This document shows positions 45,007 to 55,639 of a stretch of DNA of 64,000 nucleotides, piece after piece (the stretch's first letter is position 1; the number at the start of each line of letters is the position of its first letter). The notes under the pieces were generated by a model. That model did no database searches, was not told the origin of the DNA, and saw only the letters and a list, made by a program, of their open reading frames with translations. The DNA is from Acanthosepion esculentum (Eukaryota; Mollusca; Cephalopoda; Sepiida; Sepiidae): NCBI GenBank assembly GCA_964036315.1, contig OZ038495.1, positions 23,855,690 to 23,919,689 of the forward strand. The letters run 5' to 3'. The translations under genes and the position numbers were made by a program.

Positions 45007-45216
45007 AACCTAAAAAGTAATCCGAAGGAACCGAAAAAATATAAATGAATTGCAAATTAAATATCTGAATATCGAAACAGTAAGTAAAAATGAAAATTAC
45101 ATAAAAAACTTTTTGCAATTTAAACACTTTAGTTTAGGAAGGTTTTTTGTGTGCCGAATGTGTGAAGTTTAACAATTTTAGTCTCAATTTAGCTAATTCA
45201 TTATTGTACTATTTCG

Positions 45217-45256
<40 letters not shown>

Positions 45257-45307
45257 ACAACGATATATAATTTTGTATAATTTTATATATCAACAATCAC
45301 TATTTAG
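44709..45307. other. Spacer between (TA)n tracts
   Basis: No gene recognised. (TA)n tracts occur at about 44968-45003 and 45221-45253, dividing the region into roughly 220-260-base unique blocks. Confidence 0.5.
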
Positions 45308-45468
45308 GAAAATATGACAAACTGGAACGGTTTTTGTGACGCATTTCATTCGATTGGGGTTTGGTGACATTGCCACGTCTCTTGTTTGGTGCGCATGTGT
45401 AGACGTGTCAACGTCATCAATACCTAATCGGATGAAACGCGTCACAAAACCTTTCCAGTTTGTCATAT

Positions 45469-45472
<4 letters not shown>
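45308..45472. mobile_element. 165-bp foldback MITE
   Basis: The left end (GAAAATATGACAAACTGG and about 50 further bases) is matched by the right end in inverted orientation, with few mismatches. The inner part (CACGTCT...AGACGTG) is also palindromic. CT and TA microsatellite follows directly at 45471-45515. Confidence 0.9.
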
Positions 45473-45515
<43 letters not shown>

Positions 45516-45516
45516 T

Positions 45517-46040
45517 GGAAATTATTTAAGTGTAAGTTTAAGGTTACATCTAAGAAGTCTACTTGTTTTATATTAGAATTAATTTTCACCTTGAGGTCTA
45601 AAGATTTAAACACTCTATGTATCCATTTCCTCAATTTGTCAACTTTGCTACTGGTGGAATTATTCACTACCATCAAACCATCGTCTCTATAAATCCCTAT
45701 ATCATTAATATTAATTTCATTGTGAACTGTGAGGTTGTATAGAATAAACAGTCCTACCAAGTCCGATGATTCAGCAGAATCCTGCGATCCCATGGAAACA
45801 TCAAAATTTTCACCAGATTTCTTTATCCATTGTTCTTTGTTGTGTATCATAATTGATTTCCTGCAATTTAGGATGATATCAATTTCACTTTTGGAAATAT
45901 CGGAGTAAAACTCGGCAAACTCCAAGGCTGTTTCGAAAAGGTCTTTAGATATCGATGGATAGAAGTCCACGATGTCGAATTGGATGAAGGTACTGCTGTT
46001 TTTGTTATTGAGGTTTTTAAACCAGTCAATCACTTCTGCA
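45517..46040 (-). pseudogene. Penelope-like reverse transcriptase, inverted 5' part of an element
   Basis: The minus strand codes FIQFDIVDFYPSISKDLFET, ILNCRKSIMIHNKEQWIKKS, DVSMGSQDSAESSDLVGLF, the catalytic IYRDDGLMVV and VDFLDVTLNLHLNNFQ, without stops. It is the finger-palm part of a Penelope-type RT with YRDD instead of the more usual YVDD-like site. It ends at NNFQ, where the (TA)n starts. The continuation of the same protein lies on the opposite strand at 46090. Confidence 0.88.
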
Positions 46041-46089
46041 GTGCCGACCCACTGGATTAGGACGAGCTGATCCTTTATTTATTTATTTA

Positions 46090-47044
46090 TACGTTCCATT
46101 TCCTCAACCCTTCTTAAAGAATAATGCCAACCCCATTTATATAAGCCCTAATTCCAATCACCCAACGCCAGTTATTAAACATATTCCATCATCTGTTGAA
46201 CGCCGTATAAACAAGCACTCTTCTAGCAAAGAAATATTCGATAAACACAAAATTATCTGTAACAAAATCCTTACCGACAGTGGTTACAGATCTTCCGAAA
46301 TTGAATATAGAGAAAACTGTAGTTACTCTAAAAAATAACAATAGAGGAAGGAGAATAATTTGGTATACACCTCCCTTCAACAAGTTAGTCCGTACCAAAT
46401 TAGGGCACAAATTCTTAAATCTAATTAACAAGCATCTCCCTAAAAAAAGTAAATTACGCCAGATCTTCAACCGCAATAACTTAAAAATTAGCTACAGCTG
46501 TTCTAGAAACTTAGATAAAATTATTAAATCACATAACAATAGAATACTGAAACTACATAGTGATAATAAACGAAACCTAAATACAAGTTCTAATGCACCC
46601 CAAGAAAAAAGACTCTGCAACTGTAGAATCCCCGACCAATGTCCATTATTAAACAGATGCTTAACCAAATCCATAGTGTATGCCTATATCTCATCAAATG
46701 AGAACCCCGGAGATATTAAGCTGTATGTGGGGTCTATTAGCAGAACTTTTAAGGATAGGTATTACAATCACTTGAACTCCTTTACAAATACAGCCAAACG
46801 AAATATGACATCACTTTCGAAATATTTTTGGAAACTCAAGGAAGAAGGAAAAACACCTAAAGTTAAATGGAAAATCCTAAGACAAGCCAGAACCTGCAAT
46901 TCACTGAGCGAACCTTGCTTCCTATGTTTACAGGAGAAAATATGTATCATTGAACTCTTGAATAATACCCAATTATTAAACCAAAGATATGAGACTACCG
47001 TTTTCTGTAGACATACTAAGGATTTAACATTACAATCTTGCTAA
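46090..47044 (+). pseudogene. Penelope-like C-terminal part with GIY-YIG nuclease
   Basis: The plus strand starts FPQPFLKNNANPIYISPNSN, which continues the NNFQ end of the minus-strand RT. It runs to HPTPVIKHIPSSVERRINKH, then shifts frame near 46325 into RRIIWYTPPFNKLVRTKLGH and KLRQIFNRNNLKISYSCSRN. Next come a cysteine cluster (CNCRIPDQCPLLNRC) and a GIY-YIG-like nuclease with LYVGSISRTFKDRYYNHLNS and WKLKEEGKTPKVKWKI. It stops at 47041. The frame is otherwise open, so the copy is fairly young. Confidence 0.9.
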
Positions 47045-47772
47045 ATTCCCAATTCCATAACTATGAACCTTTTATAATTATATATACACAAAAAACGTTC
47101 TTTCGATTACAAAATAAATAGTGATAACCCCAACATAAAGAAATGCAATCCAACTTTAGAAATCTTATAGAAAAAAACAAAAAATAACACTCCTAATAAT
47201 TACAAAAGATAACTCGAAAATCTTTTTACCTACTCAAATGTAATATTATCCCCTATCGCTTTTTTCCCTCCCCTACCTCTCAAACTTAGGACACTTGTGA
47301 GTTGACGTACCTAAACTTTGACCGACGTTTATCAACGAAAAAATGTCCACACACCATTCAACATTAACTACCCGGTCCACCCAACACCAAACTACTATCA
47401 ACAACCACTGTTGTTTCACTTAGATACTTTATGTATATTTTGTAAGTACATTTTTCTTCTCAAAAAATGGAAAATAGGAAGTGACGTTTTACATCCGGGC
47501 TTGCCTACAAAAAGGATCGTTCATAACCATTTTCGGCCCTCACCCGTAGATGTGCAGTTAAAATGCACTGAAACCAAGTTGCATCTTTGTTGTGAGTAAA
47601 ATGGTTTTGTCTATAAGATAAAATTATAATAAATAAATAATTATCGCTCTACTAACTGTATCGAGCTCTTTTTTAAATGAACGCTGCGAACGTTGGAATT
47701 TATATATTACTTTCGTTCTCATCGCATCGGATATCTATCTATCTATCTCTCCCTCTATATATATATATATAT
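47045..47772. other. Spacer, possibly Penelope 3' region, then simple repeats
   Basis: No coding motif. The first few hundred bases could be the 3' untranslated part of the preceding element. (ATCT)n and (TA)n fill about 47732-47774. Confidence 0.5.
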
Positions 47773-48480
47773 ATGGATAAAACAACTGAAAAGTTGCAAA
47801 TTAAAATAAAAAATTGGGTGTTTATTTGTGAAAGTATTTATTTATATGTTTTTATATATTTGATATTTCAGACCGCCTCGGTCCTTCCTCAGAAATTAAT
47901 TGAATAACTGTGTTCGGTAGTTTGTTTACAAGTAGCGTCCGTCGCGAGACGCGGACATCACGTGATGTGGAATGCAACTGTGTTTGAATATTTCTAACGT
48001 AAATCTAACGATAGTATTTTAGATGTTGTTTAAAAAGGTTTTTTTTTAACTATATCTAAAGAATTTTTTTAACTATTGAAATATTTATACAGATTTAAAA
48101 TACCCAAGACTTTGTTTAACCCTAGTTTATATGTGTCTAATTTTAAAATCCGGTAATTCTCTTTTTTCTTCGTGTGTATGTCGAACTAAAACCTGAATCT
48201 ATCAATAAACATTTACAGTTGTCTAATGAGTGTCTTGATTGATTAAAGTGTTCGGCTATGGGGGAATAAGGATTGTTTTGACGTATGGATAGTTTGTGAT
48301 TGTTGAAACGAAATCTAAAATTAATTCCAGATTCGCCAATATATCCACTATTAGGACATATTGTGCAGAATAAGTAGTAAATTATATTATGGCTATCACA
48401 GGTGATATAAATAAATATTTCACAATAAAAAACACCCAATTTTTTCTTTTAATTTGCAGCTTTTCAGTTGTTTTATCCAT
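47773..48480 (-). mobile_element. Penelope-like fragment bounded by 75-bp inverted repeats
   Basis: The ends 47773-47850 and 48403-48480 are inverted copies (ATGGATAAAACAACTGAAAA, then AATTGGGTGTTT). Between them the minus strand codes a GIY-YIG-like part (IIYYLFCTICPNSGYIGESG, HKLSIRQNNPYSPIAEHFNQ, CLLIDSGF), then a 3' region with GAGGAAGGACCGAGGCGGTC. Both ends adjoin or lie near TA-rich sequence. Confidence 0.88.
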
Positions 48481-48522
48481 ATTATATACATATCAGGAAA
48501 GTATACGTGGCTTCTCATTATG

Positions 48523-48556
<34 letters not shown>

Positions 48557-48560
<4 letters not shown>

Positions 48561-48683
48561 TTACACAACAAAATCCAAAATTATCTCATATGGGTGTTAG
48601 ATTTAAAATACTAGCATTTAGGATTGAGATTTCTTCTAACTATCTCCCATATGAGGTAATTTTGGATTTTATTTTGCAATACT
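48557..48683. mobile_element. 127-bp foldback joined to (TA)n
   Basis: The left arm AGTATTACACAACAAAATCC continues with AAAATTATCTCATATGGG. The inverted right arm differs at a few bases. (TA)n touches the left end. Confidence 0.9.
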
Positions 48684-48689
48684 ATTTTT

Positions 48690-49640
48690 TTGCTCTGTTA
48701 TAATAAATACATGATAATCAAAATTGAAATTTCCACAGTCCAATGATAACGTGATAATACGTCAGTAATTTTAAAGAACAAAATGGTTCACTATATTTAA
48801 ACAGAAGAATGACGTATTAGACTTTTGGGCATCTCTTTATTTATGAGTAAAGGGGAAATGAATCAGAAGAATGTTGGGCAAGCTCGTCAAATATTTGGTC
48901 TTATACCATTTTCATATATAAGCAAATCAGGAGGGTTGAATCGAAACTGAACACTATGTATCTATTTTAAAGATAAATAAATTTCTTTAATAAATTGATT
49001 ACATTTCGTTTATTACCTCAACAGCCAAAGATCATTAGTTTTCAGGAAAAGATTTCATTTCAGCTGATTTTGTTTCAACTTTCCTTTTTCTGCATATGTT
49101 TACATCCGGGTTGTGTAGTGTTCGCAGGAAAATTGCGTTGTGCTAGTCTAATAAAAAAGGTCAATGTTCCTGCTATAAAATAAGTAAGTATTGCAATACG
49201 AATTCAAACTTCAAACTTTCTACTGATGTGACACTAGAATCATGTTTATTCAATATTGGAAATTACCTTTCAAATCAAATATTTGGGTCAGAACAAAAGT
49301 TCGTGCCGTTTTTTAAGGAAAAAGTTTATTTATTTGTACATAGATTTATTCAACCGCATGTGTACTATATTGCTCTACTACATCTCACCATCTTTGTGAC
49401 AGCTTCTTGATTCCCTCATCCCAGAATTTTGATGAACGGTTTTTTTTTGTTTTTTTGTTTTTTACAGGATTCCAGATATTTTAAGATCCTCCAAAGCTAT
49501 GCTTAACCTAGGCCTCTACACCGTGTTTAGATCTTCAGTTACTAAAGTTAGGTGAACAACTTACACGCGAAAATTCGTTGCTGGAATTGGATTAAGAAAT
49601 TTTTTTTTAAAGAAATGTTTACTTCTTACCCCTAGATTAA
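48690..49640. other. Unassigned AT-rich spacer
   Basis: Small open frames near 48995 and 49228 (plus strand) show no recognisable motif. Confidence 0.45.
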
Positions 49641-49649
49641 CTTAAGTTT

Positions 49650-50400
49650 ATAATTTAAAAAAATCTAAAGTAAGTATAATGTTTATTTTATTTGAATTTT
49701 GGATATTCTTCATTCAAACAAACTTTTTCGGCGCAAAATACACAAGTCTCATTAAGAATTTTATCACAAAGTTAATTTAAATGTAATATTTTGTCTATGC
49801 AATTGTCCTTCGCAAATGACCATATTAAGTATAAAATACATTTTTTATGGATAATTTGATTTTCTTTAACATAACAGGTATTTTTTTAAAAGATGTTGAA
49901 GTTTGTCCTTTGTAAAAAAACAGAAGACATTTAAAATGTAACGTTTTTCACTGCGAAATTAAAAAAATAACACTTATTAAAGATTTTATCATAAAGTCAA
50001 AAATTAAATTTAATATCTTACAACTATTCTTAAAAATATAGCACAAATGTAAAAGACAAGATTATTTTCTTTTCAATATTGTCTCTTTTTTACATTATTT
50101 GAGATTTTATAAATAGCAAAATTCACAAAAAATGTAATTAAGAATTTTGTTACAAAAAATTAATTTAAGTTTTTCTTTATGCTATTCATAATAACGAATA
50201 TTTTGATTACAAAATTCATTTTCAATGAATTATTTGTGTTTTATTTATAACTCATGAAGCATGTTGGTGCCGTCCTTGTAAGAAAACAAAAAAAGAATGT
50301 AACTTTTTGCACTGATAATTTTCCAATACAAAAATTTTCCCATTTGAAAAAAGAAAAAAAAAATTAACTAAAAACTTAATTTAATATTTTTCCATGATAT
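49650..50400. repeat. Highly diverged tandem array, units of about 160-225 bp
   Basis: ATTAAGAATTTTATCACAAA-like words followed by TTAATTTAA recur near 49752, 49977, 50138 and 50355. A second word (TGTAACTTTTTGCACTG-like) recurs near 49938 and 50299. Confidence 0.55.
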
Positions 50401-50785
50401 TATTCTTCATAAAAACATATAAACTTTAAAAATTAAAATATTTACGGGTATTTAAAAATCTCATCAAAAACTTTAGAAAACTATTGCAGTAATTTATAAA
50501 GATGAGAAGCCATGCTATTGACTATTAATATTTTGAGAATTGGTTCATTTTTTTCTATTTTTCATAATGTACGAATAATTTTCTTCTCCTATTTTGCATA
50601 ATTCGCCTGTCATATTTATTGTATTTAACCTATTGTTCTGAAAATTGAGTTTTATGTTTCTTTTTTGTGCTTATTAACATATAAAATATCTGCTATCATA
50701 CGGACATTAGATTCTGAGAAATGGATAAAAATATTCAAAATTAATGGGTGTAACGAATAATTTATTATATATATATATGTATATA

Positions 50786-50830
<45 letters not shown>
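50401..50830. other. AT-rich spacer and (TA)n tract
   Basis: The (TA)n tract at 50765-50830 ends exactly where the inverted-repeat element begins. Confidence 0.8.
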
Positions 50831-50834
<4 letters not shown>

Positions 50835-51262
50835 ACATTTTTATGTTTATACATTCTTTTCATATATAAAAATATTTAAATAAATGCTGTTTTATAATAA
50901 AATAATTGTCGGACTTCGTCCATTTCATAATGTGTGACGTCGTTTGTTTACATTTAGATACGCATTGAACAGATATGAGTGTATGTGAGAGATTCATGAA
51001 AGATTGTAATTTAAAAGCAGTAAAATCGACCTTGCTAACCAAACGATCCTCTGTGGGCCGATCGGTTAAGGCATGTCAGGCTATATGACGGTTCCGTATA
51101 GGATACAAGTTCGATCCCTATCGGAGGACAAATATTTTCTATGAAAATTTATCTGACATTCGGGCCGGTAAATGTTATTAATACTGTTAATTATATAACG
51201 GAGTATTTACTTGAATATCTGTACCTATAAAAAGAATGTATAAACATAAAAATGTTTTTTTT
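50831..51262. mobile_element. 432-bp inverted-repeat element containing a tRNA-like sequence
   Basis: The ends 50831-50866 and 51227-51262 are inverted copies (ACATTTTTATGTTTATACAT, TTCTTTT). (TA)n arrays lie on both sides. Inside, at 51051-51127, is a tRNA-like block. It looks like a MITE that inserted in or generated the TA array and that carries or captured a tRNA pseudogene. Confidence 0.85.
51051..51127 (+). tRNA. tRNA-like pseudogene inside an inverted-repeat element
   Basis: TCCTCTG and CGGAGGA pair as a seven-base acceptor stem. A GCC/GGC D-stem and box A-like GATCGGTTAAGGC follow, then a five-base anticodon stem (TGTCA/TGACG) with a seven-base loop and box B GTTCGATCC. The loop lacks the usual T before the anticodon position. 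Extra bases disrupt the T-arm (ATAGG and CCTAT can pair only around an insertion). It is not a functional tRNA gene by eye, but keeps internal promoter boxes. Confidence 0.6.
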
Positions 51263-51264
51263 TT

Positions 51265-51265
51265 G

Positions 51266-51322
<57 letters not shown>

Positions 51323-51324
51323 AT

Positions 51325-51360
<36 letters not shown>
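51265..51360. repeat. (TA)n-(CA)n microsatellite
   Basis: TA tracts with a short CACACACA insert. Confidence 0.95.
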
Positions 51361-51363
<3 letters not shown>

Positions 51364-51449
51364 AGCCATTTATTGAAAAAAAGCTGTGAGCTTTTGATGT
51401 AACCCTAATACAATATGATGGATTTTTCTCTTCTTCTATTTTGATAATA

Positions 51450-51817
51450 TAGGGTGACCCCAAAAAAACGGGAACTTTTTAACAATCCAATAAAGCCAAG
51501 AGTGATGGAAGAAAAATATTTAATTCATAGTAATTGAAACCTTAAAACATGCCATGTAAGAAACAATGATGGAATTTTCATTTTAAAAATATTATCTCCT
51601 GTAGATGGCGTTCTCCTGTACGAATGCATTCTTGAAATCTGCTGTCGAGACCCCTATTTACTGATGCAACATCTCAGCTGGGATATTGTGAATTTCATTC
51701 TTGTTACTAAAATGGCGAAATGTTTACTTGCTCAAGGTCACTGTCTCGCAGTGTTGCCACTTGCTCATGTCTGGCAATACGCACTTCAAAAATTCCCGTT
51801 TTTTTTGGGTCACCCTA
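51450..51817. mobile_element. 368-bp MITE with mariner-like termini
   Basis: TAGGGTGACCC plus an A-rich stretch and CGGGAA at the left end, and the inverse at the right end (TTCCCG...GGGTCACCCTA). TA flanks on both sides (51448-51449 and 51818-51819). No transposase is coded. GGGTGACCC ends are known from mariner-type elements. Confidence 0.9.
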
Positions 51818-52951
51818 TATCACAATATCCTTAGTTTTATTTTTGTGATTTTCAATAATTTTCGCTGATTAAAGTTGGGTTGGATACTTTCCTTATATGT
51901 TTGAATATGCTGACTACTAAGTCATGACTGATGCCAATACTTGATTGAACGTGATATAGAATGTCAACCAAACGAAAACGCACTCAATCCGGCCTCATTT
52001 GTTTTTACATGACCAAGTCAATTGGTTTACACCTGAAATACTTTCTTCTTTGTTCTACTGAAGCCATCTTGAAATTATTAACCTGTCGCTCATTCTATTT
52101 ACGACACACTTAACCGACGACGACAAAATGTTGCTTATTGCTTCTTCAGAGCAAATTGTCTTTATTTTAAAAATTCTAATTTTGTTGTTTACAAATATTT
52201 TAGTATTTTTCCCCGATTTTTTTCTTTTAGTACTTTTCGTGATAATTTATAGAGAGCGAAACGTTCGATGCCCAGTATATGTATAAAGTCTTTATACTGA
52301 GAGTTTCAAAGCTGTCTGAGCCTCTAATTGATATTCATCCTTTTCCCTGAAGAAAAAGAAAAAAAATGTATAAATTAGAATTTGTCCATACTTAGTCATT
52401 AAAAATATTTAATAGAATGTTATTTAAACTAATTACAATATCTTTCTTTTTCAGTCTAGTAAAATCAGTTTAAAAAAAGCAAACAAATGCTGTAAAATTC
52501 GTACCAGACACGGTAATGATTACACTGGTTAACAAAAAAAAAAAAAAAAAAAAACTGAAATGGCGTCGAGACATCAAACATCTTTTTTAGTTAATATGAG
52601 GGCGCTGAATCTGAAAATGAACTTACTTTTTTTGGTTAGCTAGCGTTTTTGTTGTACAGAAATGCCTCATTTTTGGAAAAAAAAGCATTTTCTTTTTTGT
52701 TTTCTGTATATATGATATTGACCAATGGCAATATTTCATAAAGTAAAATCGTAGAAACCTCTCAATTCGTATTTAAACCAACAAATATTGCTCTGTTTAT
52801 TGAGAAATAGTATTTTTGCAATAACAATCAGGCTCTTAGTCTTTAAAAATAACACGATTGAATATACCAAGACCAAAAAGTATTTTCATCAAATCATTTA
52901 ATAAACTAGCAGCAGAAATAAACAGAAATAAAACCTTCGTGAACATAAGAA
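51818..52951. other. Unassigned AT-rich spacer
   Basis: No gene recognised. A poly(A) tract lies at about 52537-52554. Confidence 0.5.
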
Positions 52952-54085
52952 CTACGTAATTTTTTTTTCTATTTCTTGATTGTCTATCATGTTCATGTTA
53001 TTTAAATCCCTTTTGATACTGCAGCAGTAGTCATCCATCATTTGTTTGTCCCACGGTCCCTGGTAGCGCTCTTCCATTGTTTTGATATCCTGATGGAATC
53101 GTGTTCTTCGCTTATCACTCACACAGCTGCAATTATCCGGAAATTTATCTAGATGGCCATGTAAAAAATGAACGTTAATACTCATATTAGCGCCTATGTC
53201 TTGTAGACTTTTCAACAGCTTTTCAACTAACTCCTTGTAGTTCTCGGCCCGGAAATTGCCTGGGAAGGTTTTTCACCACGTCGACGATGTCCAAGCGCGT
53301 AATTCCAATCCACTCAGTGAATTAACAAATTCATCATTCTTAATGAATTTCCTGATATCAGGACTATCCAGCACTACTGCTTTGGGGTTTTCGGTGCTAA
53401 GTCCTGGAAACGGTTTACATATATGCTCAAAACATTTACTTTCTTGTCGAGTGATTTTACATACTGTTTCATTGATCCTAATTTGATATGCAAGAGAGGG
53501 AAGATTATTTTTTTCTTTCGGAACTAGTAGTGCACTAATAACGTTCTTTTCACCAACTTTCAAATCTCTGGGTGACCAATCTTTCCTTTTCCAGTGCTCC
53601 TCTTTTGCTGTAATGTGCCACATGCATAAAAACACATGGAAATTTCGTGTAGCCACTTTGTTGACCAAGCAGGAAATTTACCATTTTCAAATCGACACAT
53701 AACTCCCATTCATGTTTGGTGTAGTCAACCTGTTCCATAACCTGTTTGATGGCGTCATGTTTTTCTTTCAGTGTTGTTGAATGTCCTATAGGTATTGGCG
53801 CACACATTTTGGTATTATGGAGCAAAACACATTTCAAACTATCAATGAACAATCTCCATTCATCAGGATGGTATTTGTGGACGCCTAGTCGAAGAAGAAC
53901 GATCTCAAAGTCATTGCAACGAACAAGATCCGTGCTGTCATTAAAGAACGGTAGAAATTCGGCATCCATATTTCGATATAATGTTACCTTTGCACCTTTT
54001 TGCTTACAGGGGTTTTTCGTTATGCCTAGAGGTCAAAAGTTCTGCTGATTCTTTGCTTAGATTTAAGTCTCGAACCAGCCCTTCT
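52952..54085 (-). pseudogene. Decayed gene of a repeat-borne protein family, function unknown
   Basis: Three minus-strand frames join in order. First is FNDSTDLVRCNDFEIVLLRL, HPDEWRLFIDSLKCVLLHN, PIPIGHSTTLKEKHDAIKQV and LLGQQSGYTKFPC (53969-53650). Next comes a degraded middle with KKIIFPLLHIKLGSMKQYVK. Last is DIGANMSINVHFLHGHLDKF, RTRFHQDIKTMEERYQG and DDYCCSIKRD (53215-53000). The pattern WRLFIDS...LLHNG, P(I/V)GHS, LGQQ(S/A)GYTK(F/Y)PC and RFHQDI...ERRYQG is one I recall from a multi-copy family found in insects, hydra and molluscs, often in transposable elements. Its biochemical role is unknown to me. DDxD-like residues are present, but I assign no activity. Stops and frameshifts make it a pseudogene. 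Confidence 0.75.
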
Positions 54086-55290
54086 GGTTAAACGTTGAAG
54101 CCATGTCATTTGATATCTATCTCTATGGTAAAAAAAGAACATGAGTTCGTTGTGCATTTACATTGCACTTTGCATGTTCACATTTAGGTCATTTGATCTT
54201 TCCCAATGTCCTAAGGAGAGACTCGGAAAACTGTCAATAACAAAGACGGAAAGAGTCGTTACGCGGATTCTACTTCGTATCTTTGTCGTAATAATTTTAT
54301 AGTGGTTACGAACACTATTCATTTTGGAATAACATAGAATAGAACACACAAAAATATTAGATCTAACACACAAATGTACGATATATCCCACTAACAGTAG
54401 TTTAATAACTATACGGGAGATTTCGCAAGACAACCGTGATATGTACTAATAACCACAAGGCTATGACTCCCAGGAAGATTTTAGGGTTTCATTTTTTTTA
54501 TGTCACTTTAATTATCAGGTTTACTAAAGTGTATTACTGATAAAGTTTATCAATTTGAATTTGGGCGATAAACTGGAAAAATTCGGTATTTCTGTTTTAA
54601 AGTTTTTGATTCAAAAACACTTTTTTTCTTATAAAAAATAGTTTATTTAAATGGCTGAGATAAATTGCTCGGCCTACCTGAAAATTGAAGGATTTCTACA
54701 AACTTTATTCACTAAAGTTTGCGATCAGCCAAGATCGTAAATTGATCTTTTTTCTAAAAATTAGCAACTTTAGTGAAGCAAAAACGGTAGCTAAACATGA
54801 AAAACTAAGATCATTTTCGGAATCAGCACCATCAAATTAGCTGAAAAATGTGTTTTGCTTCTTGACACCAAAAATCGTGGTAACCAGTGTTAGTAAATTC
54901 TTCTGGCAGACTATTCTTTAACCGAGGGAGATCAGTATTCTTGGAGGTTCAAATTAGTTACCTGTGTCAGTAAACTTTGTAAATATATACACTTGATAAT
55001 TTCATGTTTTAGGTGATTGAACTTTCTCGATTTAAAAATAATTTCTATCCATCACTCTGCCTTTATCAGATGACCTACTACATCCGCAGATTAGATAATT
55101 ATGGAAGAGTGGTTTCCAGAAGTAATCACTGAAGTACTTTTCTTTTGCCGTTCGACATCATGAGATACATGAGTATATAACATATTAATGTTGTTCTCAA
55201 GGATATTCTAAAGTGAACAGTCAGAATTCGAACACTATTTATCGATCTTTGCCTCGATGTCGTGAATCTCAAAAAATATTCTAAATTTTA
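54086..55290. other. Region 3' of gene B, nothing recognised
   Basis: This would contain the 3' untranslated region of gene B on the minus strand just left of 55291. No clear polyadenylation site was assigned. Confidence 0.5.
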
Positions 55291-55458
55291 TTACCTCATC
55301 GCCTCAATGTTTTCTGTGTAAACATCGTCAAAATTGTCCATTATGGGTTTGTTGTTGGTTTCAGGAAGGAAGAAGTATGAAACACCAGCTAAAATGCAGG
55401 CAACTCCCATCGTCAAAAGTGGTAAACTGTCACCTAATCTTCCAGCTGCAAGTGTGCG
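55291..55458 (-). CDS. SLC22-like transporter gene B, last exon (TM12 and C-terminus)
   Basis: The exon encodes RTLAAGRLGDSLPLLTMGVA, then TM12 (CILAGVSYFFLPETN) and NKPIMDNFDDVYTENIEAMR before TAA at 55293-55291. LPET followed by a short acidic tail is the standard end of SLC22 proteins. The acceptor is TACGATAG before 55458. It enters in phase 0, matching the phase 0 donor at 62594. The end reads GAGGTAATA, so a splice donor at 55294 instead of the stop is possible, but the protein already has the expected length here. The intron upstream, 7.1 kb, is full of LINE, SINE and LTR pieces. Confidence 0.9.
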   Translation of the reverse strand, partial: RTLAAGRLGDSLPLLTMGVACILAGVSYFFLPETNNKPIMDNFDDVYTENIEAMR

Positions 55459-55639
55459 CTATCGTAAAAAGAGAAAAATATTGTTTAAAATACCTTTTCA
55501 TGTAAATTTAACGATCTTAATTAGATAAAAATATTGCAGTTTACATTTTCTTTGTTTCTAAGTGTAAATTTTAGTATACATATAATTAAAAAAAAAGAAA
55601 GTTTGCGCCAGAATCCATCTGGCACATTTGTAAATCTAT

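Noticed and set aside
51051..51127. Functional tRNA gene
   Set aside because: The T-arm is disrupted and the anticodon loop lacks the invariant T; it lies inside an inverted-repeat element.
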